From the NCBI GenBank assembly GCA_937981575.1, contig CALJNR010000019.1:22989-86988 (forward strand): a stretch of 64,000 nt of DNA, given 5' to 3'. The notes below the pieces were generated by a model. That model was given only the letters and a program-made list of their open reading frames with translations, was not told where the DNA came from and did not search any database. The position numbers and the translations under genes were made by a program. Origin of the DNA: an uncultured Clostridia bacterium. Its GTDB lineage: Bacteria > Bacillota > Clostridia > Lachnospirales > Cellulosilyticaceae. This document shows positions 19,295 through 27,658 of the stretch, piece after piece; the stretch's first letter is position 1; the number at the start of each line of letters is the position of its first letter.

Positions 19295-20146
19295 TTACTT
19301 TGGCAAACAAGTCATATTCTTATTTTTAGGCAGTTTTTTAAATATCATGTAATACATTGTAGCAATAAATAGTCCACCGATCGTATTCCCAATGGTTACT
19401 GGAATAACATTATAAATGAAAAAACGTGCCCAAGTCAAATGACTTAAATAATCTGCTGTAATGTGTGCGCCTTCCACATAGGCAAGATTAGATTTAGAAA
19501 ACAAAGCAAGGGGAATATAATACATGTTTGCCACAACATGTTCGGCCCCGCTGATGGCAAAAGCGAATATTGGAAAAAATCCTGCTAAAATCTTTCCAGC
19601 AATGTCTTTAGCAGCATACATCATCCATATTCCTGCACACACAAATAAGTTGCATAATATAGCTAGTACGAAAACTTCTTTGAAAGGCAAATTTGTTTTA
19701 TGCACTGCCACCTTAATGACATAGGCACCAAAACGATTATCACTCATAGTGAGTAGGCTTGTATGAGATACCAAATAAGCAATCAGCAAAGCGCCGGTAA
19801 AGTTACCTATTAATACAATGGATAAATTTTTAACAAATTGTAGTAAAGTTGTCTGCTTCTCATAAGTAGACATGGCAATAAGGCTGTTCCCTGTAAAAAG
19901 ATCACCGCCATTTATTACAACAAGCATAAGTCCAACAGGAAACACTGCTCCTGTTACTAATTTAGACACGCCTTTATTAGCAATATCGTGAGCTGCAACA
20001 GAAGCAGCAAATGCGCCTAGGGCAATATATATTCCCGCCATAACAGCAAGTAAAAAAACAATAGAGGCTTTGCGGTTAATTTTTTCACAACCTCCTGCAA
20101 TAGTATAATCCGTAATTTCTTGTGGTGACAGATAATTCTTGTACAT
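19295..20146 (-). CDS. Formate/nitrite transporter family channel
   Basis: This 283-aa pentameric channel-type membrane protein has about six helices. Family signatures are the first half-loop GGDLFTGNSLIA and the second-half segment ISGAEHVVANMYYIP with the pore His. Members pass formate, nitrite or hydrosulfide, and the sequence alone does not decide which. An in-frame GTG three codons upstream sits too close to the AAAGGAG site, so ATG 20146 is preferred. It lies directly ahead of the Xer-like gene. Confidence 0.85.
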   Translation of the reverse strand: MYKNYLSPQEITDYTIAGGCEKINRKASIVFLLAVMAGIYIALGAFAASVAAHDIANKGVSKLVTGAVFPVGLMLVVINGGDLFTGNSLIAMSTYEKQTTLLQFVKNLSIVLIGNFTGALLIAYLVSHTSLLTMSDNRFGAYVIKVAVHKTNLPFKEVFVLAILCNLFVCAGIWMMYAAKDIAGKILAGFFPIFAFAISGAEHVVANMYYIPLALFSKSNLAYVEGAHITADYLSHLTWARFFIYNVIPVTIGNTIGGLFIATMYYMIFKKLPKNKNMTCLPK

Positions 20147-20215
20147 TGTATACACTCCTTTATATGAATCGAGTATATCACTTTAACCAGGACAATTCAA
20201 TAAATAATTTTATGT

Positions 20216-21025
20216 TTATTCTTGCTGTCCTATTGTCTCATATAAATGTTGAAGCTTTTCATTAAACGCTTTTTGAAGCTGATTATTCTCATCTTTTAAA
20301 GCTTCGATTTTTTCAGTATAGGCTATTTTTTGTTCTAATATACTGTTTTTGAGTTCAAATGCGTAGTGCAAAGACAGTTGATTTTTTTCTTCTGATATTT
20401 TTTCCAGATCTCTTTTTAAAAACCATATTTCTGATGCTAAATCATCATTTCTATTTTTTAGTATTGTATTTTCGCTGTTACGCTCTTCTATTTCTATTTC
20501 TAATCGTTTATAGCTTTCAATTTGATTTTTGAGCTGTTGAATTTCCTGATCGAGTTTTGCATTAAGCAAAAGATAACTTTTAACTTGTTGTTTATACTCT
20601 TCTAGTTGTGCACTTATTATTTTTGTATCTTCATTTTGTTTTGAAAAAGCCTCAGTTTGATTTTTGAGCGTTTTTTCAAGTTCTAAAACTTTATGCTCTA
20701 ATGCTGAATTTTTATCTTTAAGATCCTCGTTCTCAAGTCTCTGCTTTTTTAGGGCTTCGTCATATTCTTTATCACTTTGAGTCAATATCATTTTTGAACG
20801 TTCATTCATATTAAGATAAAGATTCTGAATACGCTGCAGAAGCATCTGAAGTTCGCTAAGGTCACTCTCTAATAATGGATCTTCCTGTTTTGCTTCTTCT
20901 GTTTTGTAAGTTGTCAGTAATAACTGCATAAACTCTTTGCCGCTTAATGCCTTAGTCTTCATGAGTTCACTTAGTTCATTCTTTATTTCTTCAGTTACCT
21001 TTACGCCAAATGTTACATCACTCAT
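20216..21025 (-). CDS. Coiled-coil protein with a ribbon-helix-helix-like N-terminus
   Basis: The 269-aa protein begins SDVTFGVKVTEEIKNELSELM, then SGKEFMQLLLTTY. This beta-helix-helix order resembles the ribbon-helix-helix DNA-binding fold, with FGVKV as the probable DNA-contacting strand. From about residue 60 to the end it is a long heptad-patterned coiled coil rich in Glu, Lys and Leu. The promoter contains repeated GTTAAC boxes, consistent with autorepression. It could be a plasmid- or nucleoid-related binding protein; no exact family is recognised. GAGGTG precedes the second of two adjacent ATGs. Confidence 0.6.
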   Translation of the reverse strand: MSDVTFGVKVTEEIKNELSELMKTKALSGKEFMQLLLTTYKTEEAKQEDPLLESDLSELQMLLQRIQNLYLNMNERSKMILTQSDKEYDEALKKQRLENEDLKDKNSALEHKVLELEKTLKNQTEAFSKQNEDTKIISAQLEEYKQQVKSYLLLNAKLDQEIQQLKNQIESYKRLEIEIEERNSENTILKNRNDDLASEIWFLKRDLEKISEEKNQLSLHYAFELKNSILEQKIAYTEKIEALKDENNQLQKAFNEKLQHLYETIGQQE

Positions 21026-21042
21026 CATTACACCTCTATCTA

Positions 21043-21106
21043 GTTAACTTTTTTAAAATGGTTAACTTTATTGAAAATAATAGGTTATCTTTAGTTAACC
21101 AACCAA
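21043..21106 (-). promoter_or_regulatory. Promoter and GTTAAC operator cluster of the coiled-coil gene
   Basis: The minus strand reads TTGGTT (21101-21106), an 18-bp spacer, then TATTAT (21077-21082). The whole spacer is the near-palindrome GGTTATCTTTAGTTAACC (plus-strand reading, 21083-21100). Two further GTTAAC boxes lie at 21061-21066 and 21043-21048, between the promoter and the gene. This is the arrangement of a repressor blocking its own promoter. Confidence 0.55.
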
Positions 21107-21139
21107 TAATAATATAGCATATGGATACAGATAGCCGCA

Positions 21140-21177
21140 ACCCCCCACAGATAACATATTATTATCTGTGGGGGGGT
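21140..21177. terminator. GC-rich stem-loop
   Basis: CCCCCCACAGATAA pairs with TTATCTGTGGGGGG around a CATATTA loop, and TATTTAA follows on the plus strand. It has terminator shape, but no plus-strand gene precedes it. It may insulate the coiled-coil gene promoter. Confidence 0.5.
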
Positions 21178-21594
21178 ATTTAATCTAACAAATAAAAGGG
21201 TTAAAAACATGATGTAAAATATTTACATATTCTGGCAGAGATTATGCTACAGAGAATAAATTAGGTCATTAAGTAAGGAATTTAAGAAAATAATAAAGAG
21301 AAATAGATTAAAGAAACAGATCAAGAAGTAATAAGCATACTACTGATTGGGGGAAGGTTGTAATGTTCATAAAAAAATAGATAAAGGTATAGATAAAAGT
21401 ATAGATAAAAGATAGGATAGAATAGTAGTTAAAAGAATTGATAAGAGTATTAGTTAAAAATAAGCAGGAAGGGATCTAATGATATTTGAAGGAAGGTTAT
21501 TGGCATAATATGAGAACATATGAAGAACGACTATTTATATACATTTAGAGAGGTGGTCTTTTGCCGCCGGATGGGGTTTGCTTAACTCAAAATA
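21178..21594. other. Gene-free A/G-rich stretch with short tandem repeats
   Basis: No frame longer than about 12 codons has a start and a ribosome site here. The plus strand is purine rich. ATAGATAAA occurs three times at a 12-bp period (21377, 21389, 21401), followed by related GATAGGATAG and GATAAGAG motifs. A small GC-rich patch (TTTTGCCGCCGGATGGGG, about 21559-21576) precedes the yqeY terminator. I see no known riboswitch or small RNA. Confidence 0.4.
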
Positions 21595-21619
21595 AAGGAT
21601 GCCTTTTGAGGGCATCCTT
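21595..21619. terminator. Terminator downstream of yqeY
   Basis: AAGGATGCC pairs with GGCATCCTT around TTTTGAG. On the minus strand TATTTTG follows and on the plus strand ATTTTT follows, so it can stop both directions. Confidence 0.75.
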
Positions 21620-21641
21620 ATTTTTAAGCCGAGGCTTAATA

Positions 21642-22088
21642 TTATTGGGTTAAACATTGTTTAACAATGTTACTTACTTTGCTATTATCAGCCTTTCCTT
21701 TTACTTTAGGAGTAAGAGCTGCCATAACTTTGCCCATATCTTTCATTGAACTTGCACCCATTTCTGTGACTGTTTCGCGTACAATCACAATGATTTCGTC
21801 ATCTGATAATTGTTTTGGCAAATAGCCTGTCAAAATGCTTATTTCAGCTTTTGCATCATCTGCCAAATCAAGACGATTACCTTTTTCGAAGTCAATGAGA
21901 GCATCTTTACGTTTCTTGATTTCTTGCATAATGATATCAAGAATCTGTTCTTCATTTACTTCTTGAAGCGTATCTTTCTCTTTTTGAAGAATAGCACCTC
22001 TTACCATTTGAATGGTATTTTTGCGAAGAACATTTTTTTCTTTCATGGCTTCTTTCATATCTGAAAGTAAGTTTTCTTTTAAAGACAT
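21642..22088 (-). CDS. yqeY: GatB/YqeY domain protein
   Basis: The 148-aa protein is a free-standing copy of the tRNA-binding helical domain found at the C-terminus of the GatB amidotransferase subunit. Signatures include MSLKENLLSDMKEAMKEKN, EQILDIIMQEIKKRKDALIDFEKG and ILTGYLPKQLSDDEI. It may help tRNA amidation or binding, but its exact role is not established. Three ATGs lie in a row. The third (22088) has GAGG at the proper distance and gives the normal family length. It follows rpsU, as in many Firmicutes. Confidence 0.93.
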   Translation of the reverse strand: MSLKENLLSDMKEAMKEKNVLRKNTIQMVRGAILQKEKDTLQEVNEEQILDIIMQEIKKRKDALIDFEKGNRLDLADDAKAEISILTGYLPKQLSDDEIIVIVRETVTEMGASSMKDMGKVMAALTPKVKGKADNSKVSNIVKQCLTQ

Positions 22089-22180
22089 TTGCATCATCCT
22101 CTAATACTTATTAGTGTGTATTCGCATAGATATAAATATAAATGCAATTTGCCACTAATTATAATAAAAAGAACATTCAA

Positions 22181-22360
22181 TTAGTATTGTTTATTCTTTT
22201 TGCGTGCTGCTTCTGACTTCTTTTTACGCTTAACACTAGGTTTTTCATAATGTTCTCTTTTGCGTATCTCTTGCATAATACCTGCTTTTGCACAGTTTCT
22301 TTTAAATCGACGAAGAGCACTATCTAAAGATTCATTTTCGCGAACAGTAACCTCTGACAT
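22181..22360 (-). CDS. rpsU: Ribosomal protein S21
   Basis: The 59-aa basic protein starts [20 protein letters not shown] and ends with a Lys/Arg-rich tail. It matches bS21 of the small subunit, which helps the 30S subunit contact the message start. A strong GGAGGGAGGG ribosome site lies 7 bases before the ATG. It is upstream of yqeY on the same strand, 92 bases away. Confidence 0.95.
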   Translation of the reverse strand: MSEVTVRENESLDSALRRFKRNCAKAGIMQEIRKREHYEKPSVKRKKKSEAARKKNKQY

Positions 22361-22519
22361 TTGTTTCCCTCCCTCCGGTGCAGTGTCGTGCTTTATGCAT
22401 TTGTACGGAGAAAAGATTAAAGCACTACCTTAGATTATACTTTACATTAATTATTACGTCAATACTTCATGGCTTTTTAATCATCTAAAAATGTTATAAG
22501 TGTGAATTTAATCTTTTCT

Positions 22520-25162
22520 TTAGTCAATTTGTGAACGAATCATTTCTTTTGCTTTTTCGAGTGCAGCTTTGATTTGAGATGGATCTTTTCCACCAGCCTG
22601 TGCCATATTAGGTCTTCCGCCGCCGCCGCCGCTTACACATTTAACTGATTCAGATATGATATTTCCGCAATGAATGCCTGCATCAACGGCTTCTTTAGTA
22701 GCCATTACAACAAGATTAACTTTGCCCTGGGCTGCACTTGCTAAAACGACAACACTGCTTTGCAGTTTATCTTTTAAAGTATCACCCATATTTCTAAGTG
22801 CATTCATATCAAGATCTTTTATCTCTGCAACAAGTACGTTAATAGTGCCAACTTTTTCAGCTAGATCTAAAATATTTCCAGCTTCAGCACTGGATATCTG
22901 AGCTTTTAATTTTTCATTTTCTCTTTGGAGTGCTTTGTAATCATTAACAAGGACTTCAGCCTTTTTGGCAACTTCACCTTTTTTAGCTTTTATAACACTT
23001 GCTACCTGATCTAAAGCAAATTCAAGTTCTTGGTAGTACTTAAGTGCTGCTCGGCCTGTTACTGCTTCAATACGTCTAACACCTGCTGCTACTCCACTTT
23101 CGGAGACAATTTTGAAAGTTCCTATTGCAGCTGTATTGGTAAGATGTGTTCCCCCGCACAGCTCAATAGAATAGCCTCCTATGTTAACAACTCTGACTAC
23201 GGCACCATATTTTTCGCCAAATAAAGCCATAGCTCCGAGTTTTCTTGCTTCTTCAATAGAGGTCTCTTTGATTTCAACAGCAAGTGATTCAAATATTTTT
23301 TGATTAACAAGTTCTTCGACTTTCTGAATTTGCTCTTCGCTGAGCGCTTCAAAATGCGTATAGTCAAAACGCAGCCTGTCCTTATTTACATTTGAGCCTG
23401 CTTGTTCGATATGTCCTCCAACTACTTCTCTAAGAGCCTTTTGAAGCAGATGGGTTGCACTATGATTGCGTGCAGTGTCCATGCGAGATGGGGTATTGAC
23501 AATATAATGTGCTTTTTGGCCTTTTGTTATTGTTCCTTCAACTACTTTGCCAGTATGCGCTATTTTAGATCCGGCAACTTTTACTGTATTAACCACTTCG
23601 ATTTTGCCTGTTTCCGTTGTAATAAAGCCCGTATCCCCTGCTTGTCCCCCGCTTTCAGCATAAAAAGGCGTTTGGGATGCAACCACATGAATGTCATCGC
23701 CAGCTGATGCTAAGTCAACAAGCGCTGTATCAGAAGCTAAATAATCTATCTGCCCTTCAAATGATAATTGGTCATAGCCTACAAATTCAGAATAGGCTAA
23801 AGCATCCATTTGATGGAATACAGTTCCGGTATTTCCTCCCATATAATCATCTTCACCACGGGCTTTTCTAGCTCTTTCGCGTTGCTGTTCCATTTCGTCT
23901 TTAAAACCAGCTTCATCAATTGTCATACCTTTTTCTTCTAATATTTCTTTTGTAAGGTCAATTGGAAAGCCATAGGTATCATAAAGTTCGAAACATGATT
24001 TGCCATCAAGGACAGTCTTACCTGCTGTTTCAAGTTCGGTGATACAGCCTTTAACGATTTGCAGGCCTTTTTCTATTGTTTCATTGAATCTTTCTTCTTC
24101 TACTGTAAGGAGCTTAACAATATATTCATATTTATCTTCTAATTCAGTGTATTCATGTTTAGAATTGTCAACAACTGTTTTGACAAGGCCTTTGAGGAAG
24201 AGGCCTTTGATTCCGAGTAGTTTGCCATGTCTTACAGCGCGGCGCAGCAATCTTCTCATGACATAGCCGCGGCCTTCATTTGAAGGAAGAACGCCATCCC
24301 CTGCCATAAAAGTAACAGAACGAATATGGTCAGTAATCACTCTTATAGAAACATCATGCTTGTAGACTTCGCCATATACAGCACCAGATAATTGACATAC
24401 ATGATCCCTGATCGCTTTTATTGTATCAACGTCAAATATTGATGCTACACCCTGCATCATAGCAGCGAGACGTTCAAGTCCCATACCAGTATCAATATTT
24501 GGATTCGGAAGCGGTGTGTAAGTGCCGTCTTCATTTTGATTAAATTGAGTAAATACTAAGTTCCAGAATTCCATGTAACGGTCACAATCGCAGCCAACAG
24601 TGCAGCCTTCTTTACCGCAGCCAAACTCTTCGCCTCTGTCAAAATATATTTCTGAGCAAGGACCGCAGGGACCGACACCTACTTCCCAGAAGTTATCTGC
24701 TTTTCCCATATAAAAAATGCGATCTTTAGGAACATTCATTTGTTCATGCCATATTTTTGCTGCTTCCTCGTCTTCTTCATAAACTGAAACAAAAAGTTTT
24801 TCTTTCGGAAGCTCCAGCACATCAGTTACAAACTCCCATGCCCAGGCAATAGCCTCTTCCTTAAAATAATCAGCAAAAGAAAAGTTCCCGAGCATTTCAA
24901 AAAATGTACCATGTCTTGCTGTCTTTCCTACATTTTCAATATCTCCGGTACGGATACATTTTTGACATGTTGTTACCCTTTGACTTGGGGGTTGTTCTTG
25001 GCCAGTAAAATAAGGTTTAAGGGGTGCCATTCCTGCATTAATAAGCAAAAGACTGTTATCATTTTGCGGAACGAGCGGAAAGCTTTTCATTCTAAGATGC
25101 GACTTGCTTTCAAAAAACTGAAGGTACATTTCTCTTAGTTCATTTAAACTATAGTTTTTCAT
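22520..25162 (-). CDS. alaS: Alanyl-tRNA synthetase
   Basis: This 880-aa class II synthetase is of full length. The catalytic domain starts MKNYSLNELREMYLQFFESK and contains GMAPLKPYFTGQ and the motif 2 region TARHGTFFEMLGNFSF. The editing domain has the zinc ligands HSATHLLQ and the downstream CGGTH. The C-terminal C-Ala domain ends with a glycine run, SGGGGGRPNMAQAGG. A clean AGGAGG precedes the ATG. It is the second gene after an alanine-type T-box leader, with no terminator in the 66-base gap after the carboxypeptidase gene, so charging status of tRNA-Ala probably controls both. Confidence 0.97.
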   Translation of the reverse strand: MKNYSLNELREMYLQFFESKSHLRMKSFPLVPQNDNSLLLINAGMAPLKPYFTGQEQPPSQRVTTCQKCIRTGDIENVGKTARHGTFFEMLGNFSFADYFKEEAIAWAWEFVTDVLELPKEKLFVSVYEEDEEAAKIWHEQMNVPKDRIFYMGKADNFWEVGVGPCGPCSEIYFDRGEEFGCGKEGCTVGCDCDRYMEFWNLVFTQFNQNEDGTYTPLPNPNIDTGMGLERLAAMMQGVASIFDVDTIKAIRDHVCQLSGAVYGEVYKHDVSIRVITDHIRSVTFMAGDGVLPSNEGRGYVMRRLLRRAVRHGKLLGIKGLFLKGLVKTVVDNSKHEYTELEDKYEYIVKLLTVEEERFNETIEKGLQIVKGCITELETAGKTVLDGKSCFELYDTYGFPIDLTKEILEEKGMTIDEAGFKDEMEQQRERARKARGEDDYMGGNTGTVFHQMDALAYSEFVGYDQLSFEGQIDYLASDTALVDLASAGDDIHVVASQTPFYAESGGQAGDTGFITTETGKIEVVNTVKVAGSKIAHTGKVVEGTITKGQKAHYIVNTPSRMDTARNHSATHLLQKALREVVGGHIEQAGSNVNKDRLRFDYTHFEALSEEQIQKVEELVNQKIFESLAVEIKETSIEEARKLGAMALFGEKYGAVVRVVNIGGYSIELCGGTHLTNTAAIGTFKIVSESGVAAGVRRIEAVTGRAALKYYQELEFALDQVASVIKAKKGEVAKKAEVLVNDYKALQRENEKLKAQISSAEAGNILDLAEKVGTINVLVAEIKDLDMNALRNMGDTLKDKLQSSVVVLASAAQGKVNLVVMATKEAVDAGIHCGNIISESVKCVSGGGGGRPNMAQAGGKDPSQIKAALEKAKEMIRSQID

Positions 25163-25228
25163 TTTTTCCTCCTAAAGTATAATAATCAGTTGAATGATAC
25201 TCAGTATTTTTTTTGTAAATACGAGCAG

Positions 25229-25813
25229 TTAGCACCTGATATAGGCCATATATTCTTCTAAGCACATATCATGAGCCGCAAGAACCTGTGCGTGTTCTTT
25301 GCCAATGTATCTATAATGCCAAGGTTCATAAATAATTTGTGTTACTTCTGTTTTGTGCTTAGGATAACGCAGTACAAAGCCATAATTGGCAGCATTTTGC
25401 TGGAGCCAATGGGCTTCTGGCGTATAGGCAAAGGCTTCTGTCAGTGGATCTTCCAGATCTTTCATAGAAGCAGTAGTAATATCAATTGCAAGACCTAATT
25501 GATGTTCACTGCAGCCAGGTTTTGCAACAACTTCAGCAGCCTTTAGCTTTGCTTTTTCTTCATCTAATCCTTCTGAAACCAATCTGGTGCATTTGCGCTC
25601 AAATAAACTTTTCTGATAATCGAAACTTCGGTAACCACTGATGAGTACAAGTGGGGACATGCCATTTTGAACAAGGTCATGATTGAGTCTCATAAAGGCT
25701 TGAAGAACACATCTACGCACCATGGTCTTAGTAATAGGGTCCTTTATTAGATTGCGTGGAACAAATGCAGCATCTAAAGGATTTTGTTTGTTAACAAGCT
25801 TAAGTAAACACAT
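25229..25813 (-). CDS. VanY-family D-alanyl-D-alanine carboxypeptidase-like protein without a signal peptide
   Basis: The 194-aa protein carries the zinc site of VanY/LAS peptidases: SEHQLGLAIDIT (SxHxxGxAxD) and YEPWHYRYIG (ExWH), with the substrate motif SGYRSFDYQ. These enzymes remove a terminal D-Ala from cell-wall peptides. The N-terminus MCLLKLVNKQNPLDAAF is not hydrophobic enough for export, so it may act in the cytoplasm or on recycled peptides. GGGAGG lies 7 bases before the ATG. It is the first gene after the T-box and sits ahead of alaS. Confidence 0.85.
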   Translation of the reverse strand: MCLLKLVNKQNPLDAAFVPRNLIKDPITKTMVRRCVLQAFMRLNHDLVQNGMSPLVLISGYRSFDYQKSLFERKCTRLVSEGLDEEKAKLKAAEVVAKPGCSEHQLGLAIDITTASMKDLEDPLTEAFAYTPEAHWLQQNAANYGFVLRYPKHKTEVTQIIYEPWHYRYIGKEHAQVLAAHDMCLEEYMAYIRC

Positions 25814-25831
25814 GAATGAACCTCCCTGCCT

Positions 25832-26109
25832 GAAAAATAAAAAAACCTCTATCCCAATATTAGGGACGAGGTTAATCGCGGTACCACCCTAGTTATGCCA
25901 CCTAGGCATCACTCGAAGATTGATAACGAAATCACCCGCATACCTCTACTTTTCTTTCGAAATATTTACTCCAAGACTGCTTCTATAAACAGGTATTAGA
26001 AAGCTCTCACCAATACTTTCATCTCTGAAAATCCTTATTTATATACTCTTTCTTTTCATAGTATTTATTCTATATATATACTTTACTTAGCTTGTTATAT
26101 TCTTTTTCT
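25832..26109 (-). promoter_or_regulatory. T-box riboswitch, probably alanine-specific
   Basis: The minus strand carries the T-box core AGGGTGGTACCGCG (25877-25890), whose TGGT can pair with an uncharged ACCA end. A terminator follows (CCTCGTCCC with GGGATAGAGG, then a T-run; 25846-25871). Upstream Stem I has GGTGAGAGC and, near its 3' side, GAAGCAGTCTTGGAG. The GCA followed by a purine fits an Ala specifier codon. Downstream alaS supports this. The specifier is read by eye, without folding. Confidence 0.88.
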
Positions 26110-26115
26110 TATAAA

Positions 26116-26144
26116 ATTATATGTAATGTTTAGGATTTTGTCAA
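26116..26144 (-). promoter_or_regulatory. Consensus sigma-A promoter of the T-box operon
   Basis: TTGACA (26139-26144), exactly 17 bp, then TATAAT (26116-26121) on the minus strand. Both hexamers are perfect. Transcription should begin near 26109. Confidence 0.85.
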
Positions 26145-26156
26145 TAAATGCGTAGA

Positions 26157-26200
26157 TAATAAGTCCTAATCCCGCTTTATGGCGCAATTAGGACTTATTA
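26157..26200 (-). terminator. Terminator of the small YtxH-like gene
   Basis: TAATAAGTCCTAAT (26157-26170) pairs with ATTAGGACTTATTA (26187-26200). It lies just below the gene ending at 26212. Confidence 0.75.
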
Positions 26201-26211
26201 TAACCCATAAG

Positions 26212-26373
26212 CTACATCATGTCATTAATTCTGTTGACAGTTCGATTCATCATTCTTCTGCCTTGTCTCATCATCAGTCTTCTTTCTCTATCTGATGTAA
26301 AGGCATACATTGCTCCGACAGCTCCAAGAGCTCCACCTATAACCATACCTGCCATAAGTTTTCCTAAGTCCAT
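26212..26373 (-). CDS. Small YtxH-like membrane protein
   Basis: This 53-aa protein reads MDLGKLMAGMVIGGALGAVG and continues with a second hydrophobic part and a basic, Met/Arg-rich tail (RRLMMRQGRRMMNR). The glycine-zipper hydrophobic helix followed by a charged helix matches small YtxH-type proteins that sit in the membrane and are often linked to stress. AAAGGGG precedes the ATG and a terminator follows. The real frame is this minus-strand one; the longer plus-strand frame over it is a shadow. Confidence 0.7.
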   Translation of the reverse strand: MDLGKLMAGMVIGGALGAVGAMYAFTSDRERRLMMRQGRRMMNRTVNRINDMM

Positions 26374-26599
26374 AAAGATGCCCCTTTCCTATACAAAATA
26401 AATCTGCACATAAAGTATATGCAAAGTTATTGTGTGTAGATTTTTTAAAATAATGCATTCTTAGGCATAAATTAAGTAGTGGATAGGTTAGCAAATAAAG
26501 CAAATGCTAAGACAGATTACTAAGAATCACAATATGTTAGTCAGAACAAATCAGATTATATTTCCAAACACTTTCATTTGAAAAATTGAATGGAATGCC

Positions 26600-26646
26600 T
26601 TGTATTATGAAAATAATACATATATAATAATATCGTTATCCGATAT
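26600..26646 (+). promoter_or_regulatory. padR-fetAB promoter with operator-like dyad
   Basis: TTGTAT (26600-26605), 17 bp, then TATAAT (26623-26628). The inverted repeat ATATCG-TTATC-CGATAT (26630-26646) covers the predicted start point, and a second imperfect dyad (ATATCATATGATGATAT) follows. This fits autorepression by the PadR protein encoded next. The rest of the 26374-26689 gap shows no gene. Confidence 0.6.
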
Positions 26647-26689
26647 CATATGATGATATATATTGAAGACTATCAGCGGAGGGATTATA

Positions 26690-26998
26690 ATGCACGAAAA
26701 AATCATGAGAAAGTTTTTTTTAGGATTTATACAAATTCATATTCTTCACCATGCTAAAAAAGAACCTTTTTTTGGGTCCTGGATGATTGAAGAACTAAAA
26801 GAACACGGCTATCAGATGAGTCCTGGAACCCTCTACCCGCTTCTTCATACAATGGAATCCAGTCATTTGTTAGAGAAGTTTGAAGTGCTCGCAGGAGGCA
26901 AAGTAAGAAAATATTATAGAATCACAGATGAAGGAACAGCAGTATTAGAGGAAGCCAGAAAAAAGGCTTATGAATTATTTAAAGAAATTAAGGATTAA
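26690..26998 (+). CDS. PadR-family transcriptional regulator
   Basis: This 102-aa regulator is of the short PadR type. The winged helix contains HILHHAKKEPFFGSWMIEEL and the recognition segment MSPGTLYPLLHTMESSHLLE, and the wing is GKVRKYYRITDEG. A short C-terminal helix allows dimerisation. A TTG nine codons upstream lacks a ribosome site, whereas ATG 26690 follows GGAGGG. It precedes the fetA/fetB pair by 15 bases and probably controls it. The effector is unknown. Confidence 0.9.
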   Translation: MHEKIMRKFFLGFIQIHILHHAKKEPFFGSWMIEELKEHGYQMSPGTLYPLLHTMESSHLLEKFEVLAGGKVRKYYRITDEGTAVLEEARKKAYELFKEIKD

Positions 26999-27013
26999 CA
27001 AGGAGGCGAAATC

Positions 27014-27658
27014 ATGTTTGTACTCACGGGAGTTAAATATAAAGATATATTAGATATTGACAAGTTATCTATTCCTGCTTTTCAAGTAACTTGCATTCTA
27101 GGCGAAAGCGGAAGCGGAAAAACAACACTTATTAAACTTTTAAATCGCATGCTGAGCTATGACAGCGGAGAAATTATGCTTGATGGTAAATCTTTAAATA
27201 CATTGAGCCCAATTGAACTGCGAAGAAAAGTCATCATGCTTTCACAGAATCCTGCCATTTTCAGCGGAACGATTAAGGATAACTTATTAATCGGTTTAAA
27301 ATTTAGTGAGAAGCCTTTGGTACCTGATCAAGATCTTGTTGAAATACTTGAGATGATCCATCTTAAGAAGTCTCTGGAAGAAAATGCCGAGAATTTGTCT
27401 GGTGGTGAAAAGCAGCGAATAGCGTTAGGAAGGGTTCTAATCACTAAACCTGATATCCTGCTGCTTGATGAGCCCTCATCTGCCCTTGATGAAAATACGG
27501 AGAACTTTATTATTGAAAAAATTAAAGACTATACAAAACAAAATAACAAGACACTCATTATGGTTACCCATTCCAAAAAAGCAGCCTATCAATTTGCAGA
27601 TTACCTCATCACTTTAAGTCAGGGAAAGGTTATTGACCAAAAGGAGGTTAAGAGATGA
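27014..27658 (+). CDS. fetA: ABC transporter ATPase, FetA (YbbL)-like
   Basis: The 214-aa ATP-binding subunit has Walker A GESGSGKTT (about residue 30), the Q-loop in MLSQNPAIFSG, signature LSGGEKQR, Walker B ILLLDEPSSALD and the switch His in MVTHS. It is shorter than most ABC ATPases, as is usual for FetA, the partner of an UPF0014 membrane protein. In E. coli FetAB exports iron and protects against oxidative stress, and the same role is inferred here. Its stop overlaps the fetB start (ATGA). Confidence 0.85.
   Translation: MFVLTGVKYKDILDIDKLSIPAFQVTCILGESGSGKTTLIKLLNRMLSYDSGEIMLDGKSLNTLSPIELRRKVIMLSQNPAIFSGTIKDNLLIGLKFSEKPLVPDQDLVEILEMIHLKKSLEENAENLSGGEKQRIALGRVLITKPDILLLDEPSSALDENTENFIIEKIKDYTKQNNKTLIMVTHSKKAAYQFADYLITLSQGKVIDQKEVKR

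Noticed and set aside
18340..21106. Integrated plasmid or prophage remnant around the Xer-like gene
   Set aside because: No flanking direct repeats, tRNA target or phage genes are visible. Only the RHH-like protein and recombinase are suggestive.
21377..21409. CRISPR-like array
   Set aside because: The repeat unit is 9 bases at a 12-base period, far too short for repeat-spacer structure, and no cas genes are nearby.
21540..21635. Riboswitch or known small RNA before yqeY
   Set aside because: yqeY is on the other strand, and the bases match no aptamer I know. The hairpin is explained as the yqeY terminator.
26219..26401. Plus-strand 60-codon hydrophobic frame
   Set aside because: It is the shadow of the minus-strand 53-aa YtxH-like gene, which has a ribosome site, terminator and normal composition.
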